From Flavobacteriaceae bacterium (lineage in GTDB: Bacteria; Bacteroidota; Bacteroidia; Flavobacteriales; Flavobacteriaceae): DNA of 42,251 nucleotides. The notes below the pieces were generated by a model. It was not told the DNA's origin, searched no databases, and worked only from the letters and a program-made list of their open reading frames with translations. Position numbers and translations under genes: made by a program. Positions 25,487 to 35,800 of the stretch are shown piece after piece (the first letter of the stretch is position 1; each line of letters starts with the position of its first letter). The stretch spans positions 1-42,251 of the forward strand of contig JABDMU010000028.1 in NCBI GenBank assembly GCA_013001285.1, written 5' to 3'.

Positions 25487-28400
25487 ATGAAAAAAATTAC
25501 TCAACCGTTTTGGATAAATCTTATCCTATTATGTTTAATTATTGCTCCTTTCACGGGATATTCACAAACCTGTGGAACTACTGTTACGGCATATCCTTAT
25601 ACAGAAGGTTTTGAAGCTGGTTTTTTACCATTTACTCAAGATGCTGGTGACAACTTTAACTGGTCACGACGCACAACACCTACGCCGTCATCTAATACAG
25701 GTCCAAACGCATCATTTGAAGGGTCGTATTATGCGTATACCGAATCAAGTAATCCAAATTATCCGTCTCGAACGGCAAATTTAGAAAGCCCTTGTTTCGA
25801 TTTAACAACTCTTACAAGTCCCGTTTTTTCTTTTTATTATCATATGTATGGATCATCAATGGGTACATTATCTGTTGATATCAGTACCGATAATGGGACC
25901 ACTTATCCAACAAATTTATGGTCTGTTTCTGGACAGCAACATAATAGTGGAAATGCTGCATGGACTCAAGTCACTTTAGACCTTACCCCTTACATCGGAC
26001 AAATTGTTAAACTTCGATTTAACGGGGTCACTGGTACTTCATATAGAAGTGATATGGCTATTGATGATATTCGCTTAGAGAATGGAACGATTACAGTGCC
26101 TCCTTCTTATTCAGCCTATTATGAAACTTTTGACGCCACTAATGGCGGTTGGAACGTAGTTACTGCCACAAACGGAAATTGGACATGGACCAATAGTTTT
26201 ACCACTACCGATGAAATGGGTGAAGGTAACTTCTGGAGAAATACAAACTATAATTCTTATAATTCAAATACTAACATTATAATTGAAAGTCCTGTATACG
26301 ATTTTACCGGATTACAAGATTTAAAATTTAGTATCGATATTAAATATAATACCGAGAACAACACCGATGGTATGCGAATTCTCTATTCAGTTAATGGAGG
26401 TGCATTTACCATTTTAGGAGCTTCAGGACAGGGTACAAACTGGTATCAAGATAATGTTTCAGCATTAGGAAGTGACGGATGGAATAATGACGGTCATTCA
26501 GCAACCCCTTCTTTTACGCCACATAGTCAATTTGGCCGGTCATCTATCGATTTAGACAATGCAACCTTTTCAGGTCAAAGTAATGTAAGGTTTCAAGTGC
26601 AATTTCGTTCAAATGGAAGCACAAATTATGAAGGTGTCGCATTTGATAATGTTCTTATCGAAGCAAATCCAATAACAGCCTTAAATGATGCTTCTGTTGC
26701 ACCTGCTAGTCTTTACACCGATCTGAGATTATGGCTCAAGGCAAACGATGGAATTTCTGTCAGTGATGGCGCTCCACTTACCTTATGGGAAGATCAAGCT
26801 TTTGATACTTCGCTCGATAAGGAAGACGCAAGTTCTGCCACCTCTCTTGCCCCAATATATAGAGACAATATTAATAGAAATATGAACTACAATCCTGTAG
26901 CTGATTTTAATAATACCGTAACAGAATATATGAATGGTAAAGGCGGATTTTATGCCAAAGATTATTTCGTTGTGATGCGAAGTGACGATGTTGTAGATAC
27001 ACAAACCGGAGCCTTTACACCTGGTAGACAATTTGGTATTGGAGGTCGATATGCCGATGAATCCTTCCATGAGGATCCTTCAGGACTTGGATTAGGAAGT
27101 ACATCAGCACGATTCAGCAATGAGATTCTTTCCCATAACGTGAGTTCTTTCCCTAATGGAAGTCAACCACCAAACTCAACCTCTTGGGGACGTTCGTATT
27201 CGACCACAACAGAATCCTATCAAAATCATCCCATAATTATCAATGTGAAATCGAATGCAGCCGCAACCTCAACGGAGATCTATAAAAACGGTAAACGTGT
27301 AGATAATACAACCGGTCAAGCTGGTAATGGTGACGATTTAAATTTTAATGAATTTGAAAATTTACAGTATTTAGTGGGTATGGGTCGAAGTGGTATCACT
27401 GGAAGAACCACCTCACAAATGAATGGAATGATCACCGAAATTATTTCTTATACGTCGCCAAATTCAGCAATAAATCAACAAAAGATCCAATCGTATTTAG
27501 GTGTAAAATATGGTGTAACTATGCAGTCAACGTCGAGCACGGCTACTTCATATAGATTAAATGATGTTGATTATATCGATTCTAATGGAACGGTGATCTG
27601 GGATACTAGTACACATGCCGGTCATAATTTTGACATCGCAGGTATTGGTCGAGACGATGCCTCGCTATTACTTCAGAAACAATCGAGAAGTCAAAATGAC
27701 GAAGCCGATGGTCTCGGACCAATAAGTGGTTTTTTAACCATGGCATTAACACAAACCTATAATACCAATAACGAAAATATTTCAAATAACACCACCACAT
27801 TTAACGACAGAGAATTCTTGATGTGGGGTAATAATAACGCCGATTTAAATGGCGCTCCTATTAATATTATGGTTGATATGAGTTCGGCAATGGGCAATCC
27901 AAGTTTAATAACTCAGGTGTCATTTACAGGAATTCCAAGAATTTGGAAGGTTGTTGAAACCGGTGGAGATGTCCCTAAGGTAGAAGTTTCAATTCCTAAG
28001 AGTATTGTTAGAACGGCAGCACCACCAGATGGGCGTTATTTAATGTTCATTTCTCAAAACGGTATATTCGACCCAACGGCTGGATATCGTGTTATGACAG
28101 AGGTTGGAGATACTCTTTATGCCGAATATGATTTTGATGGCACAGAATATATAACATTTGGATGGGCTCCAGAACAAACTTATGTGCGTTCAATACATTT
28201 CTTGCCTTCTAACGGTGATTACTTAGATGTTGGAGATCATTTAGAAGCAAACCCGGCTGGATTTACAATGTCTGCCTGGGCCAATAGATTCAACCTTTCA
28301 ACCAATACAAGCATTCTATCAAAGCGAAATGACCTTTATACAGAAGGATATGATTTCAAAATTAATGCTTTAAATCGCTTTGAAGTATCTTGGTATGACT

Positions 28401-30808
28401 CAAGTAATAACTTGCAATTAATAACCTCATCGGTGGCCATTCCACGAGATGAATGGCATCAATTAGCAGTTATATATGACGGTTCTAGAGCAACCCTGTA
28501 TATTGATGGTGTTGCCGATACTTCAGCAGTTTTAAGTCCGCCAGTAGACACTTCGGAATCCTTTTATATTGGAGCAGCAGGTACAGATACGCCTACAAAT
28601 TTCTTTCACGGAAATGTTGACGAAGTTCGTGTATGGGACACAGCCCTTACTGAAGGACAGTTGCGATATATTATGAATCAAGAAATCATAGATAACTCAA
28701 ATTTTGTTGCAGGTTCCTATTTTTATAACCGTGGAATTACACCAACAAAAGATGAGATCGCATCTATTCCTTGGTCTAAATTGTTAGGGTATTATCCTAT
28801 GTCTACCTATACCTATACCAACGCAAAAGATGAGTCAGGAAACGGACATCAAGGTGCTTTAAGAAACTTGGTAACCGTCGATTGGCAAAGCGCTCCACTA
28901 CCTTATTATTCTGATCAAAATGGGAATTGGGATACTAATAGCACTTGGCTAAATGGTACAGTTCAGACAATTCCAGGAACAACGTCGATTGTTGATAATA
29001 CAAAGTCAATTGACTGGAATATTGTTGAGACCAACCATGATCTTACAATTGACGATGACTCTGATCTTCCTATTGAAAATTCAGGAAATAGGTCTGTTCT
29101 TGCTTTAATGGTTGACTCAAACGAAATAACTGTAAATGGAAGCAATATCGCTAAAACGGGTTACGGTTTAACGGTAACACACTATTTAAATCTTGATGGT
29201 GATATAGATCTTGAAGGAGAATCTCAACTGATCCAAACCTTAGATAGTGATCTGGCAGTTACAAGTGCTGGAAAAATTGAACGCGATCAGCAAGGTACAA
29301 GTGATGTCTATACTTATAATTATTGGTCATCACCAGTTGGTGTAAGCAATATAACTTCTAATAATAACAATTATACGGTTCCTGATGTGGTGCGTGACGG
29401 CAATCAAAATATCGACTGGATCACAACTGGATATGATGGAACGAATACAAGTCCGATAGGCATTGCAGATTATTGGATCTGGAAATTTAATAATCTTCCT
29501 GATGATGATTATGATTCTTGGGCTCATGTGCGAAGTACTGGAAATCTATTGGCTGGCGAAGGCTATACCATGAAAGGTCCTGGAACAGGATCCATTTTAA
29601 CCGATCAAAATTACGTTTATACCGGAAAACCAAATAATGGAGTCATTAACTTACCATTAAATGCAGGCAACGATTATCTAGTTGGAAATCCTTACGCTTC
29701 GGCTCTTGATTCACATCAATTTATTTTAGATAACGCGCCCATCATCCAAGGTGGAGGTGCCACTACCGGAACCGTATATTTTTGGGAACATTGGGGCGGA
29801 GGCTCACACAATTTAGCCGAATATTTAGGTGGTTATGCCACTTATAACCTCTCGGGTGGAACGCCATCTGCATCACAGGGAACAAATGATCCTGATGTTG
29901 GAACAGGAGGAACTCCAGTAAAAACCCCAGGCCGATATATTCCTGTGGGTCAAGGCTTCTTCGTTATTGGCGAAGCCAATGGAACCATAAATTTCAACAA
30001 CGGACAACGCGCCTTTCAACGAGAATCAGCGAATTCGGTCTTTGTTGAGATCAATCCAAATGGTGGTGAAAATTATTTCCCTGGTCGTGCAGCGGAATCA
30101 CAATCTCAAACCACTGAAACAGTTGACCCGCGTACTAAAATAAGGTTAGGCTTTTACTCGGTTAACACGATAAGACGACAGTTATTATTGACCATAGATG
30201 AAAATGCTACAACTGGAATTGATTGGGGTTATGATGGACGCATGTTCGATAACCAAATTGATGACATGTACTGGATGATCGAAGGTGAAAAATTAAATAT
30301 TCAAGGATCGAATAGTTTAGAATTACAAACCGTTATGTCTCTTGGTATTCATGTTGATGATCCTGGAATGAACAGTATTACTTTAGATAGTTTTGAAAAC
30401 AATTATGATAACTTAGAAATTTACCTGTATGATAAGGAGCTGGGCATTTTCCACGATCTTAATTCTGGAAGCTATGACTTTTATTTAGAAGCAGGTGAAC
30501 ACTTCAATAGATTTGAAGTGACATTTACGAATGAAACATTGGGTAATGAGGAAGAAGAATTGAGTAGTGTTGATGTACACTATAATCTTGACCTTGAAAG
30601 CCTGGTTGTTATCAATCCAACATTAAAAAACATCAAGTCTATTGAGATTCTCAATATGCTTGGTCAGTCGATATATTCAGTAAGTATTGATTCTTTAGAT
30701 ACCTATGCTGAATACAAAGTGAGTAATTTTAGTAGTGGGACTTATATCCTGAAGATCAATACCGATAGCGGTACATTTTCAAAAAAGGTATTCATCGAAC
30801 AGATATAA
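25487..30808 (+). CDS. Giant secreted LamG-domain protein with two MAM-like domains and T9SS sorting domain
   Basis: This 1773-residue protein has a signal peptide at about 1-27 (ending FTGYSQ). A MAM-like domain (28-200) contains YTEGFEAGF, ESPCFDLTT and DMAIDDIRLE. A second MAM-like region (205-400) begins YYETFDATNGGW. A DUF8202-like region (about 405-895) contains LRLWLKANDGI, WEDQAF and IQSYLGVKYGVTM. A LamG domain (900-1065) contains FTMSAWANR, EWHQLAVIY and VDEVRVWD. The shared C-terminal module and T9SS sorting domain (ILNMLGQSIY, FSSGTYILKI) end the chain. From the second MAM-like region onward it is a paralogue of the first LamG protein (10022-15583), which carries choice-of-anchor-D domains where this one has a MAM domain. 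It has its own promoter region with two operator-like pairs. Confidence 0.9.
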   Translation: MKKITQPFWINLILLCLIIAPFTGYSQTCGTTVTAYPYTEGFEAGFLPFTQDAGDNFNWSRRTTPTPSSNTGPNASFEGSYYAYTESSNPNYPSRTANLESPCFDLTTLTSPVFSFYYHMYGSSMGTLSVDISTDNGTTYPTNLWSVSGQQHNSGNAAWTQVTLDLTPYIGQIVKLRFNGVTGTSYRSDMAIDDIRLENGTITVPPSYSAYYETFDATNGGWNVVTATNGNWTWTNSFTTTDEMGEGNFWRNTNYNSYNSNTNIIIESPVYDFTGLQDLKFSIDIKYNTENNTDGMRILYSVNGGAFTILGASGQGTNWYQDNVSALGSDGWNNDGHSATPSFTPHSQFGRSSIDLDNATFSGQSNVRFQVQFRSNGSTNYEGVAFDNVLIEANPITALNDASVAPASLYTDLRLWLKANDGISVSDGAPLTLWEDQAFDTSLDKEDASSATSLAPIYRDNINRNMNYNPVADFNNTVTEYMNGKGGFYAKDYFVVMRSDDVVDTQTGAFTPGRQFGIGGRYADESFHEDPSGLGLGSTSARFSNEILSHNVSSFPNGSQPPNSTSWGRSYSTTTESYQNHPIIINVKSNAAATSTEIYKNGKRVDNTTGQAGNGDDLNFNEFENLQYLVGMGRSGITGRTTSQMNGMITEIISYTSPNSAINQQKIQSYLGVKYGVTMQSTSSTATSYRLNDVDYIDSNGTVIWDTSTHAGHNFDIAGIGRDDASLLLQKQSRSQNDEADGLGPISGFLTMALTQTYNTNNENISNNTTTFNDREFLMWGNNNADLNGAPINIMVDMSSAMGNPSLITQVSFTGIPRIWKVVETGGDVPKVEVSIPKSIVRTAAPPDGRYLMFISQNGIFDPTAGYRVMTEVGDTLYAEYDFDGTEYITFGWAPEQTYVRSIHFLPSNGDYLDVGDHLEANPAGFTMSAWANRFNLSTNTSILSKRNDLYTEGYDFKINALNRFEVSWYDSSNNLQLITSSVAIPRDEWHQLAVIYDGSRATLYIDGVADTSAVLSPPVDTSESFYIGAAGTDTPTNFFHGNVDEVRVWDTALTEGQLRYIMNQEIIDNSNFVAGSYFYNRGITPTKDEIASIPWSKLLGYYPMSTYTYTNAKDESGNGHQGALRNLVTVDWQSAPLPYYSDQNGNWDTNSTWLNGTVQTIPGTTSIVDNTKSIDWNIVETNHDLTIDDDSDLPIENSGNRSVLALMVDSNEITVNGSNIAKTGYGLTVTHYLNLDGDIDLEGESQLIQTLDSDLAVTSAGKIERDQQGTSDVYTYNYWSSPVGVSNITSNNNNYTVPDVVRDGNQNIDWITTGYDGTNTSPIGIADYWIWKFNNLPDDDYDSWAHVRSTGNLLAGEGYTMKGPGTGSILTDQNYVYTGKPNNGVINLPLNAGNDYLVGNPYASALDSHQFILDNAPIIQGGGATTGTVYFWEHWGGGSHNLAEYLGGYATYNLSGGTPSASQGTNDPDVGTGGTPVKTPGRYIPVGQGFFVIGEANGTINFNNGQRAFQRESANSVFVEINPNGGENYFPGRAAESQSQTTETVDPRTKIRLGFYSVNTIRRQLLLTIDENATTGIDWGYDGRMFDNQIDDMYWMIEGEKLNIQGSNSLELQTVMSLGIHVDDPGMNSITLDSFENNYDNLEIYLYDKELGIFHDLNSGSYDFYLEAGEHFNRFEVTFTNETLGNEEEELSSVDVHYNLDLESLVVINPTLKNIKSIEILNMLGQSIYSVSIDSLDTYAEYKVSNFSSGTYILKINTDSGTFSKKVFIEQI

Positions 30809-30835
30809 TTTTTAAAAATTTCACTGAGTTTGGAA

Positions 30836-30861
30836 GAAGCTCCTGAGAGATCAGGGGCTTC
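30836..30861 (+). terminator. Terminator between the last surface gene and hisS
   Basis: GAAGCTCCTGA (30836-30846) pairs with TCAGGGGCTTC (30851-30861) around GAGA. It sits between the two convergent stop codons and may serve both strands; the T tract on either side is weak. Confidence 0.7.
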
Positions 30862-30862
30862 T

Positions 30863-32233
30863 CTATTTTAGACGTGTAACAAGGTCATCAAGAGATATCT
30901 GAACCTGCTCGCCAGAAGACATTTCCTTTAAAGTATACTGTTGATTAGCGATCTCTTCATCACCTAATAAAATGACAAACGGAATATCGCGTTTATCAGC
31001 GTAATTCATCTGTTTCTTCACTTTTGCGGCATCAGGATACACTTCGGTGTTAATACCTTTATTCCTTAAGGCTTTAATGGCCTTCAGACAATGTAGCGCT
31101 TCCTTTTGTCCGAAATTAAGAAAAAGCGCTTTGACACTTTTAGAAACGGTTTTTGGGAATTTGTTCAATTCTTCCAAAACCAAATAAATACGGTCTAACC
31201 CAAAACTTATACCTACACCGCTCATACCCTTTAATCCGAAGATTCCTGTGAGATCATCATAGCGTCCTCCGCCACCAATAGACCCCATTTGAACACCTTC
31301 AGGAGCATCAACCTCCAAAATGGCACCAGTATAATAATTGAGCCCGCGAGCCAAGGTAACATTCAGTTGAAGCTGGCAAGCATCTAATTCTAGCTCATAA
31401 ATTGCAGCAGCAATAAATTCAAGTTCTTTAATTCCTTCTAAACCTAATTCCGACGTGCCCAACATATCTTTCAAACCAGCTACTTGTGTTTTAAAATCAC
31501 CTGACAATTTAAAAAGTGGTTCTAATTTTTTAATACTAGTTGCAGTAATCCCATTTGTGATCATTTCGGTTTTCACCTTCTCCTCTCCTATTTTATCCAG
31601 TTTATCCAGAGCCACGGTGAAAGCGATCAATTTATCTTGTGCACCAATGATTTCTGCTATTCCTGATAAGATCTTTCTATTATTAATCTTGATGCTCACA
31701 TCCTGTAGCCCAAGATCATTAAAGACAGCATCATATAACTGTATAAAGGCCACTTCCTGCCATAAAGAGGTACTTCCTACAACATCGGCGTCACATTGGT
31801 AAAACTCTCTAAAACGGCCTTTCTGGGGTCTATCAGCACGCCAAACTGGTTGGATCTGATAGCGTTTAAAAGGAAACTCAATTTCATTTTGATGTTGAAC
31901 GACATATCTTGCAAACGGTACGGTAAGATCATAGCGTAGCGCCTTTTCAGAAATTTTTGATGCTAATGTGTTTGCATCCTTCGCATTATAAACTGTGTCA
32001 TCAACTTTACTTAAAAAATCACCTGAATTCAGAATCTTAAAGATCAAGCGATCGCCTTCTTCCCCATATTTCCCCATTAAGGTTTCCGACATTTCAAAGC
32101 TTGGTGTTTCTATTGGTTGAAAACCAAATTTTTCAAAATTGCTTTTGATCACATCGAAGATATAATTGCGTTTAGCAACTTCTGTTGGAGAAAAATCTCT
32201 GGTTCCTTTCGGAATTCTTGGTTTTTGTGACAT
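30863..32233 (-). CDS. hisS: Histidyl-tRNA synthetase
   Basis: This 456-residue class II aminoacyl-tRNA synthetase attaches histidine to tRNA-His in the cytoplasm. The N-terminus KPRIPKGTRDFSP is characteristic. Motif 2 is seen in PVWRADRPQKGRFREFYQCD and the preceding RYDLTVPFARYV. The histidine-specific segments GLNYYTGAILEV and GSIGGGGRYDDLTG, with the motif 3 region VGISFGLDRI, follow. A C-terminal anticodon-binding domain starts near 365 (KALFLNFGQ). It lies 40 bases downstream of the small conserved gene at 32274-32744 in the same direction and is probably cotranscribed with it. Its stop codon lies 54 bases past the convergent surface-protein gene. Confidence 0.97.
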   Translation of the reverse strand: MSQKPRIPKGTRDFSPTEVAKRNYIFDVIKSNFEKFGFQPIETPSFEMSETLMGKYGEEGDRLIFKILNSGDFLSKVDDTVYNAKDANTLASKISEKALRYDLTVPFARYVVQHQNEIEFPFKRYQIQPVWRADRPQKGRFREFYQCDADVVGSTSLWQEVAFIQLYDAVFNDLGLQDVSIKINNRKILSGIAEIIGAQDKLIAFTVALDKLDKIGEEKVKTEMITNGITATSIKKLEPLFKLSGDFKTQVAGLKDMLGTSELGLEGIKELEFIAAAIYELELDACQLQLNVTLARGLNYYTGAILEVDAPEGVQMGSIGGGGRYDDLTGIFGLKGMSGVGISFGLDRIYLVLEELNKFPKTVSKSVKALFLNFGQKEALHCLKAIKALRNKGINTEVYPDAAKVKKQMNYADKRDIPFVILLGDEEIANQQYTLKEMSSGEQVQISLDDLVTRLK

Positions 32234-32273
32234 AGGTATTCGTGAATAACAAATATCTTAATTTTTTAATAAC

Positions 32274-32744
32274 CTATCCTACCAACTTTTCAAAATAAGT
32301 GAACAATTCGCCTTTTGTAATGTGGGCACCTTGTTGGATCAGTTCAAATTTATCTTTAAGAGGATCATTTGAATACTCTTTTTGAGCCGTGAATAATTCA
32401 ACAGCATCATCCAGTAAATTATCACGCAGCCATCCAAAACCTTCTTTAGTAGTTAAATCAATACTATCATTGGTTAATTTTAGGCCTATCAAATCAATGT
32501 GTTTTTCTTTAAAATGAAACATATAAATATGTTGAGCCGATAGGTTTTCGATATATGTCGCCTGTGTTAAAACTCCTTGCCATACGAGATCACTAAACAC
32601 ATCCAGTTCTTGTTCTGCAATTTTTGGCTTGTTTTTTTTGATCTCGTCCCATTCTTCTACCGTAATGGATTGCGTGGCTAGGAAATTGATAAATTCCTGA
32701 TGTAATTCTTCAAATTGTTCTTTTGTAAGTCTGGTGTACTTCAT
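32274..32744 (-). CDS. Conserved flavobacterial protein of unknown function (DUF6495-like)
   Basis: This is a 156-residue soluble protein with no signal peptide or membrane segment. The N-terminus MKYTRLTKEQFEELHQEF and the sequence IFSDLVW-like FSDLVWQGVL resemble a family I know as DUF6495, restricted to Bacteroidota; I cannot confirm that number without a search. It is rich in acidic residues and predicted helices. It starts just inside the terminator of the TonB receptor gene and precedes hisS by 40 bases, suggesting a two-gene operon. No function can be stated. Confidence 0.75.
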   Translation of the reverse strand: MKYTRLTKEQFEELHQEFINFLATQSITVEEWDEIKKNKPKIAEQELDVFSDLVWQGVLTQATYIENLSAQHIYMFHFKEKHIDLIGLKLTNDSIDLTTKEGFGWLRDNLLDDAVELFTAQKEYSNDPLKDKFELIQQGAHITKGELFTYFEKLVG

Positions 32745-32750
32745 ATGCTA

Positions 32751-32782
32751 AAAAAAATGCGCTCCTATAGAATAAGAGCGCA
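32751..32782 (-). terminator. Terminator of the TonB-dependent receptor gene
   Basis: TGCGCTC (32758-32764) pairs with GAGCGCA (32776-32782); on the minus strand the hairpin is followed by a run of seven T. It ends only six bases before the next ATG. Confidence 0.85.
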
Positions 32783-32788
32783 AATTTA
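32781..32788 (-). promoter_or_regulatory. -7 box of the DUF6495-like gene and hisS
   Basis: The minus strand reads TAAATTTG, a perfect TAnnTTTG that overlaps the first two bases of the terminator stem. Transcription would begin inside the hairpin. A clear -33 TTG is not visible. Confidence 0.45.
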
Positions 32789-32805
32789 AGAACTATTTCG
32801 GTTTA

Positions 32806-35800
32806 TTAAAATATATATCGTAATCCGAATTGCATTTGCCATCTAGACGCCAAACTTGAATCAAATCCGAAAGTTTCGGTTTGATCAGGATTGAAAGAAT
32901 AGGTAGGTACATTTGACGAATCAACTGTTACACCAATTGGCTGTACATTATTTGGCTGTTGGATCAAGCCCCATTCAGAACTGATCATATTTCCAACATT
33001 TAAAATATCAATACTGAATTGAATGGTGTTTGTCTTATCACCACCAACATTTATGTTATAATCTTGTAAGAACTTTAGATCCCAGCGACCTCTCCAAGGT
33101 GCCGTTGCACCATAACGCTCAGCATACTGACCTCTTCTTTCGCTTAGGTAGTCGTCTTGAGCGATATAAGCGTCAAAAGCTTCGGCTTGACCTGCTCCTG
33201 AAAATTGCATCTGACCGATCTCACTTGAAGTTGGTATATATATAAGGTCATTCAAATTAGAACCATCGCCATTAATGTCACCACCATAAGTATAACTGAA
33301 TCGTCCGCCTTGAGCATATTCAAAAAATGTTGAAATTGTGGTTCCCCATTTATCGTTTCCATAAGTCCAGTTCTTACTCGCAACACCAATAATTCGGTGG
33401 GTATCACCATAACGTGAATTTGAAAGCGTTTCGTCATTAGCATTTCCAAGGATGGCATTACCAGCGAAGGCATCACCAGTGATCTCAGCTTCTATAGAGT
33501 TCACATCTTTCGAATCTAAATAACTATAGGCCAACATGGTGTAAAGTCCGTTACTAAAGGTCTTTTGCCCTTTAACAGACACATTCCAAATACGGCCTTT
33601 ATCAGAATTTGAGAATACGTATGCATTGTTTATGACATCATCAGAAGTGTAAATCGGACGGTTATCAACTCCGGCTAATGTTCCGCTTGGAGGCAATAAT
33701 CCCCAATTTTGAACATGAGCACCATTAATATCTTTTGTATACGCAACGTCACCAGTTAAGATAAGTCCGTTTTCAAATTTATAATCGGTTCCAATATTGG
33801 TTCTCCACACTTGTGGGAATTTATAATCTGGATCAACAGCTTGTAAGAAGAATACATTTGGATTGGCAATCTGGTTGCCCAACCATACAAATGGAAAACG
33901 TCCTGTGAACAATCCTGATCCACCTCTCAACTGAAATGTGTCATCACCTTTAACATCATAGTTGAAACCGACACGAGGTGAGATCAACCAATCGTTATTT
34001 GGTAATGTGCGCGTATCTATAAATACGGTTTCACCTGTATTTGGATTTACGTAAGGAATATCAGGAACGCTACAACATGCAACGTCTAATACATCTTGAG
34101 CTTTTTCGGCAGAATCAAAGAATAATGGCTTATCAAAACGAACGCCATAGGTTAATTTGAATCTATCTGTGGTATTCCATTCATCCTGAACATAGAATGA
34201 CATCTGGCCTACATTTGTTTCGGCCAAAGCCCATCCACCTGCATTACCTTCGCCAGCCGCATTCAATGAGGCATTTGCTGCTATTGCTGCGTCGAATTGT
34301 GGTGTTAAGAAATCACCAATGGTACCATCATCAACCATACTTTGGAAATCAGACATTGTGGTTGTTGGGAAGAATACCCCTTGAGCGCCATAAACACCTA
34401 AATTAAATGAGTTATCAAATTGAAATTTCTCAAAGGCAAAACCAACAGTAAAGGTATGGTCGCCTTTATAAAAATTCAAGTTATTGGAAAACTGAAGTAC
34501 TTTTTGATCCAATCTATTATTAATCGAAAATGGCTCGTGTCCCGCAATAATATAATTTGATCCATCCTTTGTGATTGTGATGGTAGGTGCAGGCGTAGAT
34601 AATGGATTTCTAAAGTCATCAAAATGTGTATATCCGAATTGAAACTTATTTGAAGCCTCATCAGATAATTGAGAGTTTAGCTCGACTTGGATCGAACGTA
34701 AATTATTATTGATTTCATAACCAGCATTTTGAAATTGTAAGGTAGAAGCACTAGGGCCTCTAAAACCTAAAGCTGTTGGATGCGCTGGTTTTTGCTTTGA
34801 TGCGTTTAAGAAATTGTAAATGACTGCCAATTGGTTCTTGTCATTAATATTCCAATCCAATTTAAAAATTCCTTTTTCAGAATTCGTTTTGTATATGAAC
34901 CCTTCGTAAGATCCCGGATTATAACCAATATCTAATAAGGCATCCCTTACTGTGATGAGGTCAGATTCAAAAACACGTGATTCATTGATCGCTCCAGATC
35001 CTGTATTTGGTAACCAGGACGATCCAAGATCTTCTCGGTCATCTTTTTCAAAATTTGCAAAAAAGAACAATTTGTTTTTTACGATAGGTCCTCCTATACT
35101 AGCACCAACTTGTGTTTGAGTAAGTTCTGGCACAAAAATGTCATCCCCTTTTACTTTGCTACCTGTAAGGTCTTCATTTCTAAAGAACCCATAAACAGTT
35201 CCGTGAAAGTCATTGGTTCCACTTTTAGTAACGGCATTTACCGAAGCTCCGGTAAAACCAGATAGTCTAACATCATAAGGTGCCGTTGAAACTTGAATCT
35301 GATCAATGGCATCTAATGACACTGGTTGGGCATCGGTTTGACCTCCAGGAGTTGCTGCATCTAATCCAAAGGGATTATTAAAGATAGCACCATCAAGTGA
35401 AAAGTTATTGAATTGATCATTTCTACCGCCAAAGGAACCGTTACTAGCTGTTGGTTCTAATCTGGTGAAGTCGGCAGCAGATCTTGTAATTGTTGGCAGA
35501 CGTTTTAAGTCTCTATTCCTTATACTTGTTTCTGCCCCAGTTCGGTCACTTCCAAAAGTACCACCAGCCGTGACTGATAATACAACAGCTTCAAGGGTTT
35601 CACTATCTGGTACCATAACCACATTAATGTTTTCTGTTTTACCTAATGTTAAGAAAACATCATCATAGGTCTGGGTTTTATAACCCACATATGAAATAGT
35701 AATTGAATATGGACCACCAACTCTCATATTGAGAATATTATAGCGTCCGTCAAAATTTGTTGCTGCACCGTATTTAGTACCAGTAGGTGTATGAATAGCA

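Noticed and set aside
2595-30808. Surface cassette as a mobile island beside tRNA-Met
   Set aside because: No integrase, transposase or repeat of the tRNA 3' end was seen at the other border; base composition looks similar to the flanks. Comparison with relatives would be needed.
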